This document shows positions 11,558 through 23,145 of a stretch of DNA of 64,000 nt, piece by piece. Below the pieces are notes generated by a model, which was not told the DNA's origin, ran no database searches, and worked only from the letters and a program-made list of their open reading frames with translations. Each line of letters begins with the position of its first letter. Position 1 is the first letter of the stretch. The translations under genes and the position numbers were made by a program. Source of the DNA: Clavelina lepadiformis (lineage: Eukaryota > Chordata > Ascidiacea > Aplousobranchia > Clavelinidae); the NCBI RefSeq assembly GCF_947623445.1, contig NC_135244.1, positions 16,988,860-17,052,859 on the forward strand. The letters are read 5' to 3'.

Positions 11558-11897
11558 CGTTACGAACTTTGTTCCTCACGTGTTGTGTGGTTGCTTATCA
11601 TCGTGTTTTCGTTTGAAGTGTTTTTACCAATTAGCACCTTTTGCGTGTTTGTTCTTAACTATTTTAATCACATGATTTGGCACCCTTATTAAATATAAAG
11701 GTTGTGCGCTTTTTAGAAGTTTTTTTTTAGCCGGTGTCTGGCTGTGAGCTATTAAACGTGGCTTTTTAAAGATCATTAGTTTGTTTTATTAGCGTGATAA
11801 CGCTACACTGTATCTAGTTACTAGCAGGTAAGGGTGCTGCGGTTCACCGTAAACGTGAAATTAAGTCTGGCTACATTAACAAGACAATAATGTTACA
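11558..11897 (+). repeat. 3' LTR of the short LTR element
   Basis: About 340 bp, preceded by a short purine-rich stretch (near 11545-11556) that could have served as the polypurine tract. It shares with the first LTR the segment from GTTACGAAC through the TATAAAGG box to the GTGATAACGC block, and the terminal TGTTACA. Confidence 0.75.
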
Positions 11898-12498
11898 GTA
11901 CGACCACTAACAACATCCTTCAAATACGTCAAACAAAATGTCCTAATTTCTTCACGCAAACTTAGTAGAATTATTTGTAGGAAGACGAAAGTATATAGAC
12001 AGCTATGCACAACTTGAAAGAAAAGTGAGTGTTCTATACATCTGACCATATAACTCTGTTGATTTAAAGGACTTATTTCTTTCAAATTAGGGTTGTAAAG
12101 TGCAGCAAACATTCCTTTCGGATGTCCCACTGTGTAAATATCTATTTTATATTGCTTCTCCCATTGCTGGTTGTGAAAGGTGAGGTAATAATCAATCAAA
12201 ATCTTCCGTTTCAAACAGCGGAAGGCTATATGCGCAACGCAAGAAAAAAATTAAGCAAAGCAAACCTTATAGAGAACCGGGCATATACAGGCCTTGAGCT
12301 GTCAAAAAGAGATAATTATAATAAGGCCAGGGAATTGATATATATACAGATGACAATGAGACCTACTGTAAATTTCTTCATTCCAAAATTTCTTTCTGGT
12401 GTGATGAAAAATGCAAAGGCAGTAATTTTTTGCAATCTTGTTTTTTAGGTTGGGTTAGCTGTTCTTATTTACGGTGAACTGGATATAACCTTTTAAAA
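11898..12498. other. Intergenic upstream of the carboxypeptidase gene
   Basis: This holds the presumed promoter and 5' UTR of the carboxypeptidase. I see no clear TATA box. The open frames here have no recognisable motif or splice support. Confidence 0.5.
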
Positions 12499-15400
12499 AT
12501 GGAAAAATCACTTCGCTCAATTTGTTTGGTAATCCTTATTGCAATATCAGCTCAAGCAACAGTAACAAATAGTCTCGAAAGGTAATCAGCAAATTGTATA
12601 TCAATTAAGACATATATAACTGTATAAACTTACAGTAGAAACTTTGACGCGTTTACTAAAAAGGATTAGTTTAAGGTTTATTTCACAGAAATCAAATATG
12701 GAGAGTTAATGCAGCTACCGATGACCAGTTGCAGGATTTGAAAGATCTTGAAAACACAAAAGTAAGGGCATCATCAGCTACGTGGTAGCTTACACGGGCC
12801 ACTTCATCATGGTTATTGCTTGACAAAAGATTTGATGCAAATACAGTAGTTTGCATTATCTATACTATAGGCTATATCCGCTGAATGTATGTACGGTATG
12901 CGTGCATGTGTAAGTGAGGTGCATGAGTGTAGATAAAATATGCATTAGTATTTAATACAGGCTACATAATGTTTATATCTACATTACCGTGTATACATGG
13001 TCAATGCCTGTCATTAATGAGCGAAACTATATGAACTATATACGTACTACAGTATATTTAATACTATAAAGAAGTTTTGTTTACAAAATTGTTTTGTGCA
13101 GACAGTTAAGATGTGGAGATACCCGCAAAAAGTAAACGAACCGATTTTAATTCACGTTCCAAGTGAACACATCAAGTTTAGTGAAAACTATTTGTCCGAT
13201 GCCAACATAACCTATGAAGTTACGGTTGAAAACCTTGATGATGTTATAAACCAGCAAAAGTTTAGAAGTAAACGGGCAATTACAAATTTGGACGAATTCG
13301 ACTACACAGTTTACCATAGGTTGGAAGAGGTATATGCATCCCTAATTAAGTAGCTCTCCTCAAGAAGTTAAAGTACACTAGTTTAACGTGAAAGCGTTGC
13401 ACAGTAACAGTAGGCCTACATAGCGGAATTACTAATCCCTCGAAGTAAGACGATAAGCCAAAACAAAAAAAATGCAATTTTAAATGTGACAAGGACAAGG
13501 CGTCTGTGAGCAGCCACCACTTCCTATAATAAAATTTCATCTCCAACTATTTATGGTGACAGGCTTTAAATGCGGTATCTTATTTCACGCAGATACAGGA
13601 ATGGATGAATCTCATGACCGATCGCTTTCCCTTCGTTTCGCAACAACAAATTGGCTTGTCATACGAAGGAAGGCCGCTAAACATGCTCAAAATACAGAAA
13701 CCTTCCTCGGGCGCACCCAAGCCGATCATTTGGATTGACGCCTTAATCCACTCTGGCGAGTGGGTGACAAGCGCTTCACTCATGTTTATTTGGAAAGAGG
13801 TAAGCTATAGGCTGTATTTGATCCAAAACACTTCCATTTTAACTTAAATAAGGGCATAAACATAAAAGCTTCACCAACGTACAATTTACGTTCTTAAATG
13901 CTTTGCAGATCCTCAATAAACCTCAATACAGTTGGATGATTGACAGCTTAGACTGGTATATCTTACCCGTTTTAAACGTGGACGGTTATGTTTACAGCTG
14001 GACAGTAAGAACACCTAAAGCTAAGACAATGGCCGATATTTTTTATTTGTACTGTAGTATAGAAATATTGGTCGTCTACAACTTCAAAGAAGTTTTTGGT
14101 CAAAAAGAAACTTTGGAAAAAACTATTTTAGTTTAACCGCTTTTGGAGAAAGACACGAAGTCTCACTGGAACAAGCTTTTGCCTGGGTGTGGATGGCAAC
14201 AGAAACTGGGACAGTCACTGGTCAGGTAAAGCCATAAAAGTTAAAAAATATCTCAAGATACAAGGATCAGTCGCCCATATATGTTCCGTAGTGGCACATA
14301 CATAAAAAATGAAGTTGTTCTGTAGCCTAACCATATTTTCGTCCACTAGAGGCATCAAGCCCAAGTACATGTTCGTTGACATACCACGCAGCTTTCGCCG
14401 GATCGGAATCAGAGATCAGGCATTTGACGCAATTCATAACCGAACAGAAGGAGGGAATAAAAGCATTTATCACGTTGCACAGCTACAGCCAATTAATTCT
14501 CTACCCTTACTGTTACGCTAGGAATACTTATACCCCCGATCACGACGAACAGGTAAAGAAATCAAATAGTAATAAGTAATCGGCCTTATGTGTGCCAAAT
14601 GAATTGCAAGCAATGAAAATCCTGTACCGAGCTGAGCTTGGTGCAATCTAAGCAATTTCTTACATCTCTTGTTCAATAGCACCAGCTAGCGGTGAACATG
14701 AGTAAAGCGATGTACGAAGTCCACCAGACGGTATACACACCGGCCCAAGGAGCAAAAGGATTAAATTGTGAGGAAATTTTTAAATTGAACTTTAATATAA
14801 ATATAAAACCTATTAAGTAAATAAAACTGTTAGTTTACATGTATTGATTTCTAAATCATTCAAAGCCACTGTCAGCAAAAGCTAAAGCATAGTTTTAAGA
14901 GGCGTGTGAGTCAGAAATTAAGATTTCACTGATTTCGTTCGATTCTTATGTAGGCGTTTAAAAATCCTTTGTCGACCAATTAAACGCTTTTGTGGTTGGT
15001 GTTGTTATTTTAGTGTGAAAATTCCTCTAACAGCCTCAAATTTCCAGTCGGGTGCAGATTGTAGCTAAGACCTGTCATGAAAATAGGAAAAATTAGTGTT
15101 TTAGGTCAGAAATTCTACTCTCGAGTTTAGACATGAGTTGCAGAAATTTAGTAAATGTAAATTTAGTCATATATTAGTATGACATGGCATGATACCTGAG
15201 TATGATGTATGTATGTATGATACCTCAGGCTTAATTCATATGCAAAATTTCAAGAAACCCCAAGTGGCATTTTTCGAGTAAGTGCGTTTTTGGTAAATTC
15301 ACTATATAAAGAAATAAATAAATAAACTAGCACTTTTTCCTGACCCATACGCCACCTTTAGAGAATATATACAGAGAGAGTAGTCATACATAATGTATAT

Positions 15401-15734
15401 ATACTTTATTGAATAGTTTTCCCCACAGCGTGAGTTGTAATAGATCCATCAAATTCCCCAGTGATTGTTATTATTTATTATTATTAAATCACGATAGCAA
15501 TAACTGTATTCGTTACGAGCTTTCACTTGTATTTGTTTTACCACAGACCTGTGGTCTGGCTGTACAATCGACTGGATATACGATAAAGCGAACATTACAC
15601 TTACTTACACCATTGAACTGCGGGATAAAGGGACTTATGGTTTCATGTTGCCGCCCGAGCAGATAGTCCCGACTGGAGAAGAATTACTGGCTGGAATCGA
15701 AGTGCTTGCCGCTCATGTTTTAAACAAACATTGA
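12499..15734 (+). CDS. Secreted carboxypeptidase A-type zymogen (M14)
   Basis: Zinc metallocarboxypeptidase that removes C-terminal residues after secretion and loss of its propeptide. Exons: 12499-12581, 12689-12761, 13102-13329, 13593-13799, 13909-14004, 14132-14225, 14350-14552, 14680-14767, 15547-15734; 1260 nt, 419 aa, the usual preproenzyme length. A signal peptide covers about residues 1-20 ([14 protein letters not shown]). The propeptide continues to a basic site (RSKRA) just before [11 protein letters not shown]. Zinc ligands His181 and Glu184 lie in IHSGEW and His304 in LHSYSQ. RKTRS and GNRNWD keep the substrate arginines and asparagine, and Glu381 (TIELRD) is the general base. The pocket reads SGCTIDW, with Ile at the position that is Ile in CPA and Asp in CPB, so hydrophobic C-termini are the likely substrates. 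Oddity: the family HAREW is HSGEW, so the usual Arg is Gly. The last intron is 779 bp with no feature seen. Confidence 0.95.
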
Positions 15735-15775
15735 TCGAACTTGACATTTTCTCTAAGGCGTATTGTAGCTTATAA

Positions 15776-15781
15776 AATAAA
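15776..15781 (+). terminator. Poly(A) signal, carboxypeptidase gene
   Basis: AATAAA lies 42 bp after the stop codon. A second AATAAA follows near 15835. Confidence 0.6.
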
Positions 15782-16215
15782 TGATTTAATCACCGGCATG
15801 TATGGACAACTTTTACTATTTCTATGGTATGTGAATAAATGCCTGTCGTTCGTGGTTGTACATACAACATCGATTACCATAAACATCGTTCAAATATAAA
15901 TGCCTACCACTGGATCCGGATTGTTTACAGTATTACCTATTACACGAAATGTATGCAAAACAACAAACTACAAACCATTTTTGACGAAGTAAATATTAAC
16001 CAAAGCATTTTATGTCAGTAGTGTAGCATATAGCCAATGAGATTCTAACACAGATTGAATATATAATTAATAATTTATTACGTATACAAAATTTAAACAC
16101 TGTTTAATAATTGTAACCAATATTTGAAATCCATATAAACAATATGTTAACATCTCTACTGCGTTTTAAATTCCAGTTTTGTGATACCGAATTGTATGCC
16201 ATTGTCATCGGTGGG
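15782..16215. other. Intergenic, no gene seen
   Basis: AT-rich sequence between the carboxypeptidase poly(A) signal and the first transposon terminus. Nothing else is supported. Confidence 0.45.
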
Positions 16216-16776
16216 CAGTACCGCGGCACAGTACCGAATTACTGTACCGCTGTACTTTTTCAGAACCGGCACCGGTACCGTCGGTACTTTTGAAAAAAAG
16301 TAGTAAAAGTAAAAGTAAGTAAAAGTAGATTTGGTACTTTTAAAAAAGTACCGAATCTCTGTACTGAATTACTTTTTTCAAGGAATTTCAGTTGATTCCG
16401 GCAGTGGCGTAGCAGCCACCTGGCGGTTCTGGCTCTGCGCCAGGGGCGGCAGGCTGCAAGGGGGCGGCAAAATGAGGCTGCACAGTGCACACAGCACGAG
16501 AATTATAAAAAAATGGAGCGGTAAACAAGCTATTTTGTTACAGTTTGGTCCCGCTGACCAAGAAAACTGTGGAAGGTGAACCAGTCCTGGGCATTTAAAC
16601 GTTTAATTGTAAACTTTTAAGTTGTTATTGATTGTAAACGTCTAAATGACAAGTTGTGGTTAAATTTATACAAGTGTTAATTTAGACTCGAAAATGAAAC
16701 GTGTCAAAGAGAGTCGAGCTTTTTTTAAAAAGAAGAGAAAGCAAGAGAAACAGAATTAAAAAAGCACAACGGAGCT

Positions 16777-18896
16777 ATGCTAAAGTTTGTAACCTCTTCG
16801 GGTTCAAATGTTTCTTTAACATTACCAGAGAACGATTCAAATGAAAACCCAGACAATAACGCTGAGCTGCAGAGAGATACTGAAAATATCAGCTTATCAG
16901 CAGAAACGCAAGAAACAGGGTCTATCAAAAGTAATACCAATGAAATCAGTTATGCATTGCCAGTTATAGATGGAGACGAAGGTGAAAATAACGACCAAGC
17001 AGTTGCAATAGTCAACAATTTGCCCAATGATGTGGCCTCTTGGCCTGAAGTTATAGATCACCATTTATATGGATGAAGAGCGAAAAAAGTGGAAAGCAAT
17101 TTTAGAAAGCGTTGTTGATGTCATATTATTTCTAAGTAAGCAAAACCTTCCTTTTCGAGGACATCGTGAAGCTTTTGAATCCAACAACCAAGGGAATTTT
17201 TTAGAGACCGTGAAGCTTCTGGAAAAATATAGTCCCGTAATCATCAAATACCTTGCTGATATTCGTATTTCTACGAAGATGACAACTACTTATCTTTCTC
17301 CCACTATTCAAAATGAACTTATTTTGCTTCTCAGTAAAAAAGTCAAAAACATCGTTCTTGAAGAGGTGCGCGAAGCTAAATATTTTGCGATTATGTGCGA
17401 CATACGTACTCCGGACGTATCACATACTGATCAAATGACTCTTATAGTCAGATATGTAACAATCAAAAACAGTATTGCCCAACTGAAGGAATCGTTTTTG
17501 AATTTCTTTCCGTTGAGCGGAAAAACGGCAGCTGAAGTTGCTCAATCTATTCTAGATGAACTTGAACTAAACAACTTAGATGTGATGATGTGTAGGGGAA
17601 AAGGCTACGACAACGCATCTACTATGTCGGGATTTCATACTGGAGTTCAGCAAAAAATCAAAAACATAAATCCAAAAGCACTACTCGTACCGTGTGGAAA
17701 TCACACACTGAATCTTGCAGGTGTTCATGCCGTCGGATCGTCGCATTTAAGCGACAGATTTTCGCTGTTTTACAAAGTATGTTTTTTTTGCTGCCTCTAC
17801 TCATAGATGGGATGTCCTTCTAAATCATGCGCCAATCGCGCTGAAGCGAGTGATTGATACGCGATGGAGCGCACATCACGCTGCTGTAAAGGCCCTTCAC
17901 GCAGGTTTTGACGAGTTTATGGATGCTCTAGACTCTAGAGTCTAGACTCTAGAGGAACTATGTAATCCAAACGAAAATCTTAATACACGAGGTGACGCTC
18001 ATAGTATTCTAGAAGCGATTCAGAATTTTTCTTTCTTTTTCTTCTTATGTTTTTGGAAAGTAATCCTGCGAGAATCTCATCATACTTAAACTTACTTGCA
18101 GCAAAAAGGATTGCTGTTAGCGCAATGCTCTAACAAGATGAAAGCGTTTGTCAACTTTTTAGTGGAAGAACGAGATAATCTGGTTAAAGGTTCTGTGGAT
18201 GCAGCGATCAAAAAATGCACAGAGTTGGAGATTCCAGTTGAAGATCGGAGAGTTAGCAGAAAAAAGAGAATGCCTGGCGAACACGCAGAAGATGCTGGCC
18301 TTAGTGTTGTTGGAGAAGTAAGACGATGCATGTTTCAAGCATTGGACAGATTTAAACTTAAAGCTGAAACTAGGTTTACCGGCATACACCACTCGAAATA
18401 TATGTTTGGATTTTTGAATCCTCACGCACTGCTGCAAAGCGAAAGTCACAATGGATTCACCAACGCTTTTAGAAGCACTTATGACGACGAGGTGGACTTT
18501 TTGGAGTTAGCTGCGGAAATTGACAGATTTAAGAGGCTGGTGTGAAGCAGTGAAATCACGTTTGATCGTAATGCAACAGCGTTTGATGTTTTACAGTGGT
18601 TAGCTAAATCACACCTACTTGATTCGACACCATATTTATGCTTGTGTCTGAAACTTTATCTTACCATTGGTGTTTCAATTGCGAGTTGTGAGAGGAGTTT
18701 CTCAAAGCTCAAAATGATAAAGTCCTATTTACGTTCTACCATGAATGATGATCGGCTATCAGCTCTATCGATTCTTTCTATAGAAAGACATTATACGTTC
18801 AAAAACTTGATTTTGAAGATATTATCGCTGATTTTGCTTCGGCGAAAGCTCGAAAAGTTCAATTTTGAGGTGGCTATTGATCTTTTATTTGCCTAA
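16777..18896 (+). pseudogene. hAT transposase A, broken
   Basis: Pieces of a DUF4371/ZMYM1-like hAT transposase. 16777-17076 is a poorly conserved N-terminal part. 17069-17806 holds the first catalytic Asp region (AIMCDIRTPDVSHTDQ) and the conserved RGKGYDNASTMSG block. 18096-18545 and 18642-18896 hold the insertion domain and the C-terminal hATC dimerisation domain (SCERSFSKLKMIKSYLRS). At least three frame breaks and several stops separate the pieces, one near the poly-T at about 17783. A 14-bp tandem duplication (17927-17940 and 17941-17954, rich in CTAGA) lies close to another break. Not functional. Confidence 0.9.
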
Positions 18897-19009
18897 TACA
18901 TTTGTTCTCCATTTTTTGTCTTTTATTTTAGGCCTTAACGCTGAGACAGTGAGGCTTCTTTCTCAAGCAATATAGAACTTCTGAGACGCGGCACATTATC
19001 TGTAATTAT

Positions 19010-19595
19010 TAGGGCAACCAAAAGTCAATATGGTCAATTTTTTTTAACCTGCCCAGAATGTTATCAAACAAGCACAAAACAAATTTCAGCTTTGTACGAC
19101 GTGTGGTATAAAAGTTATTAGGTCAAATAAAGTCAAAATGTTACGTTAGGTCAAAATACGGTCAAATTGTTTCTTTAGGTCTTTTTTTTAGGTCAAAATC
19201 TATTAAACTTGTAATTTTGTAACCATTTTGTAATATTATTCTTCCGTTTTTCTCTTTTCTTGTACCGCAAACAATTCCAGTGCCGCAAATTTTACTTAGA
19301 ACCTAAGCCACAAAGAGAGGGAAGGCTTTTCAGCGCGTTTGGTGACGTCACGATGTGACGGCATTGCATTTGAAACTGCATGTTGTCAATCTTAATACGC
19401 AGAAACGAAAAAAAAGTCAACACTAGAAAAGCATTTTGTCATTTTTAAATGCAGCTTTAGATTAGAAAGTTGCTGTAGACAGTGTAGACTGTAGAGACTA
19501 TCAGTTTAGCGTTTTTCAAAATGAGGTCAAAATTTGCAAATTTTAAGGTCAAAATTTAAATTTAAACTTTTTAGGTCAAAAAACTGGTTGCCCTA
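19010..19595. mobile_element. 586-bp MITE nested in hAT A
   Basis: Perfect inverted ends TAGGGCAACC / GGTTGCCCTA are flanked by the 8-bp duplication GTAATTAT (19002-19009 and 19596-19603). It is non-coding, with many AGGTCAAAA-like words near both ends and a GACGTCACG/GTGACG stretch near 19340. The 8-bp duplication indicates a hAT-mobilised element. Confidence 0.92.
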
Positions 19596-19893
19596 GTAAT
19601 TATTTTTATTGAAAAGATTGCGTGAACATGAAACTCTACTTCAAAATTTGCTGCAGTCTACATAGGGCGGCATTTTTATCGAAAGCCAGGGGCGGCAGCA
19701 TATGCTCCTACGCCACTGGATTCCGGTACTCGGTACTTTTCACGTGATAATTTGAAAATTTTAATAAGTATTTTTTCAAAAATACATGTTAATTAATCTT
19801 TAATATTAATTTTAGCATCTGTTGATCTTTTTTAATCTAGAAATGTCAAGTAAAATTGCAATCGATTAACGTCTCATGTGTTTTGACCTAGAG

Positions 19894-22204
19894 CAGGGCT
19901 AGGCAACCTACGGCCCGCGGGCCGGATCCGGCCCGCCATGCGAAATCGTCCGGCCCGAGACATATTAATTAGTTATCACAAGAATACGGCCCGCCATGTC
20001 TTATTGAGTTTCAAACTGCAGTGTTTGAAAAAATTGTGGTATTGTTATGCCAGAAGTACGTCTTACTAGTCTATAGTTACGCAATAAAACTGGTGAGAAG
20101 ACGGTAGACTAGTATCTCGTAATAAGTAGGAGATTGTCTGTAGAGTAGACTAGACTAGTCGTTATAGATGTAAAGAGAGACGCACATCAGCTTTAACCTA
20201 AAGTTTGTTATAATTTAGGATGTTAGCGAAACGTCAAAAGGTTGATGATGAGTGCCGAGGTTTTAATGAAGAATGGACTGAAAAGTACTTTTCCATACTA
20301 CACTTTGGTAAACCCACGTGCTTAATTTGCAATCAGTCTGTTTCTGTAAACAAGGAATTTAATATTAAGCGTCATTATGAGACAAAGCATTTGAAGCTTT
20401 CGGAGTACAGAGGCCAAACGAGAAAAGACAAAATTAAATGTCTTAAACTCTGCTTGGAAAATCAGTGTAGTATATTTCAAAAGCAAAACACTGAATCAGA
20501 AAAAACACTCAGGCAAGCTATGAGGTCGCCAAAGTAATTGCAAAAAACATGAAACCTTTCACTGATGGTGATTACGTGAAAGACTGTTTGATGGCCGTTG
20601 TCGAAGTCATATGCCCGGAGAAAAAAAAATTATTCTCCGATGTTAGCCTTTCTGCAAGAACTGTCACCCGACGAATCGAAGAAATGTCACAGGATGTAAA
20701 AACTGGCCAACACGATTGTCTAAAAAATTTGCAATACTTTTCAATTGCTATTGACGAGAGCACTGATACAACGGACACAGCTCAGCTTACGGAATTCGTT
20801 CGTGGAGTCAGCTCAAATTTTGATATTTTTGAAGATTTCGTTGAGTTAGTTCCTATGAAGGGCACTACAACGGGAGCAGATATTCTGAAGGCACTGTTGC
20901 AGTGCACTAACAGTATGAACCTCAATCTGTAAAAATTGGTGTCGGTAACAACCGACGGAGCTCCTGCAATGATTGGTAAAAATAAAGGTGCCGTTGCTTG
21001 CTTCAAAAACACTTGGAAGATCTCGGACGCAATGACAAAATGTCAAAGGTACACTGTTTAATTCACCAGGAGGCGTTGTGCGCCAAGACAACAAACTTGA
21101 TGAGTGTTATGGACACAGTGGTGAAAGCTGTGAATATGATTTTGTCTCACAAACGGAATCACCGACAGTTTCGCCAGATGTTACTAGAAGCAGAGAATCA
21201 ATATGGTGATGCCCTGTATTTCTGCGAAGCTCGCTGGCTAAGTCGAGGAGCTATGCTTGCACGAGTGTATGAGCTGAGAAATGAAATAGCAACGTTCCTT
21301 GAAAATAAAAACATTAACGCCACAGAATTTCGTAATCCAGAATGGGTATCTAATCTTGCTTTCTTAGTAGATTTAACGTCACATCTGAACAAATTGAATT
21401 TGCAACTTCAGGGGAAAAAACAACTGATACATGAGATGTGGAGGCACATACTCGCATTTGAAAGAAAACTGCGACTCTGGGAATGTCAACTGGACAAAGA
21501 AAATTATGTTCACTTTCCTATACTGGAGGAGAGCAAACCTAGTAGCAACACTGCATTTGTCACTGTGACACGAAATTTAATTACTGAATTTTCCTCACGC
21601 TTTTCCGACATTTGTTCTCTACAAAATAAATTCAGGCTATTCAGTACTCCGTTTGATGTGGACGCCAATACCATTCCCGAACAATTTCAAATGGACCTTA
21701 TTGAAATGCAATGCAGTGACGAAGTGAAGGCAAAATTTCATACGAAGGGCATATCGCTGCTTGACTTTTACAAAAAGTACCTTCTTGAAAGTGGTCTTTA
21801 TCCTAGCTTGACCAACAACGCAAAAGAAATGGCATCGATGTTTGGTAGCACGTACACATGTGAAAAAATGTTTTCAACAATGAAATTCACGAAGAGCAAG
21901 CTAAGATCACGCATTTCCGACGCCCATTTAGAAAATGTTCTGGTTCTTGCTTCCTCTGACTTGTCACCAGATGTTGAAAAACTTTCACAAAGCAAGCAGC
22001 ATCAAGTGTCACATTAATGTTGTGTTGTTGAAGTGTGAATACATAAATTTTGCTCTTTTTGTGATTGGTATGATTGAGATTGCAGCAATGTAGCGTAATA
22101 TACTCAAGTGAGTGTGAATTATAGGATTAATGAAAATTCCGGCCCGCCAAAGAGTTGTACACTCGACTTTTGGCCCGTGACTAGCAAAAGGTTGCCGACC
22201 CCTG
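19894..22204 (+). mobile_element. hAT transposon B (Buster/GTF2IRD2-ZBED-like), nearly whole
   Basis: The ends CAGGGCTAGGCAACC (19894) and GGTTGCCGACCCCTG (ending 22204) are inverted and flanked by a perfect 8-bp duplication ACCTAGAG (19886-19893 and 22205-22212). The subterminal sequence is rich in GGCCCGCC words. At 2311 bp it has the expected full length and a transposase with few breaks, so it is younger than hAT A. Confidence 0.95.
20220..22017 (+). pseudogene. hAT transposase B, BED-type, lightly damaged
   Basis: 20220-20537 encodes a BED-type zinc finger (CLICNQSVSVNKEFNIKRHY with H at the end). 20549-20932 holds the first catalytic Asp (YFSIAIDESTDTTD). The next block, VTTDGAPAMIGKN, lies just past an in-frame stop at about 20930. 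20998-22017 carries CEARWLSRGAML and the hATC part (MFGSTYTCEKMFSTMKF). About two frameshifts and one stop separate the pieces. The product resembles the GTF2IRD2/ZBED/FAM200 class of Buster transposases. Not expected to be active. Confidence 0.9.
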
Positions 22205-22966
22205 ACCTAGAGTAACCTTTACCAGGGGCATAATAGTTACAAACATTGCATTTGCAGCTGCATTTTTTACAGAAAAAGTACCGGTACCGAGTACCGACAA
22301 AGTACCGAACTACTTTTTTAAGATAGTACCGAATACCAGAACCGTCCGTACATTTTTGCCAAGTACCGGTACAGTTAACGACGGTACTTTCGAAGTACCG
22401 ACTGCTCTAACAACAGGATAAGGAAAACAATCACAACGTATGCAGATGCTATTGATGGCTTAAACCACACAGCATTTTGAAGTTTGCAGTGCATTAGTAG
22501 CTGACCTTAATTACTTTTTGGTTGTTGGCGATGTCCCTATGGACCAGTGAGTAATCTGTTTCGTGCGACAGCTGGATGGCCATCTACTCTATATGGCTTA
22601 GTCAAAAATTATACAGTAATTCCACAAAGAACCATTATTGCGCCATGGTAATCTCTATTGATCCTAATCAGCGTTGGAGCTGCCCGCTGGAGATTTCGAT
22701 GACAAACGTGGTTGATAAATCATATAAGAAGTTGCATTTTTTTCAACTTTATCAGTCTGAAGACATAATAACTAAGATAACAAGTTAGCAAGTAGGTCTA
22801 AATAGTGGCGGGAGGCAGTTGGCGTGTGGTCAATAACGTTACCTTTATCACGACCAAGTCACAGCTGACACTTGCCCGATTTGCCCAGCAGCATTGTCGC
22901 GAGATGAATTTCTGAGTGACTAATTCATAATGCAAAAGGCGCGTCGCATTCTCTCGGACTTCTCCA

Positions 22967-23008
22967 CCAATCAGCGTCCGAGAAGATGACGTAATACTGT
23001 GGTATATA
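22967..23008 (+). promoter_or_regulatory. Alpha-tubulin core promoter: CCAAT and TATA boxes
   Basis: CCAAT at 22967-22971 is followed by TGACGTAA (CRE-like, near 22987) and TATATA at 23003-23008, about 140 bp before the start codon. Spacing and orientation fit a classical promoter for the gene starting at 23146. Sequence from 22405 to here shows nothing else. Confidence 0.7.
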
Positions 23009-23145
23009 TCACAGGGCTTCGGCAAGGGTGGCCACATTGCTCTGTTACGAACGCTTCGTAAAGTTGTAGTTGTGAACTGCTATTGTCATTATTCTGCTTA
23101 TCTTCGAAGGTTTTGTTTTTTGAGGAAACTCTACCAGTGAAAATT

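Larger units (their letters stand above)
10605..11897 (+). mobile_element. Short non-autonomous LTR element (fossil)
   Basis: Two direct long terminal repeats (10605-10922 and 11558-11897) flank an internal stretch of only about 635 bp. A primer-binding-site-like sequence starting TGGCGAGCG follows the first repeat at 10925, as in many Ty3/gypsy-type elements. No gag, protease, reverse transcriptase or envelope was recognised, so it is broken or was always non-autonomous. The two repeats differ at roughly one base in ten and by several small length changes, which suggests an old insertion. I found no clear target-site duplication. Confidence 0.78.
16402..19718 (+). mobile_element. hAT transposon A (Tip100/ZMYM1-like), inactive
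   Basis: Terminal inverted repeats CAGTGGCGTAG (16402) and CTACGCCACTG (ending 19718) are flanked by a perfect 8-bp duplication GATTCCGG at 16394-16401 and 19719-19726. It carries a broken transposase (16777-18896) and, in its right part, a MITE. It was inserted into the GTACC-rich element. Confidence 0.93.
16216..22404. mobile_element. GTACC-rich terminal-repeat element, host of nested insertions
   Basis: The left end (16216-16401) and right end (22213-22404) are both packed with GTACCG/CGGTAC words and related GGTACTTTT words. The element runs from CAGTACCG to CCGACTG, so the ends are CAGT/ACTG inverted and hAT-like. Without the two later insertions it would be only about 550 bp and non-coding, that is, MITE-like. 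I could not find matching 8-bp flanks, so the borders are approximate. It must predate both hAT insertions inside it. Confidence 0.6.

Noticed and set aside
12122-12448. 108-aa open frame with a hydrophobic start (FILLLPLLVVKGEV)
   Set aside because: It looks like a signal peptide, but no cysteine pattern, domain or splice partner follows, and it lies in the upstream region of the carboxypeptidase gene.
17927-17954. CTAGA-rich 14-bp tandem duplication as a regulatory palindrome
   Set aside because: It lies inside a dead transposase gene next to a frame break and is better read as a local slippage duplication.
16216-22404. 8-bp target duplication for the GTACC-rich element
   Set aside because: Flanks tried on both sides (for example TCGGTGGG against CTCTAACA) do not match, so the insertion event is not proven by its ends.
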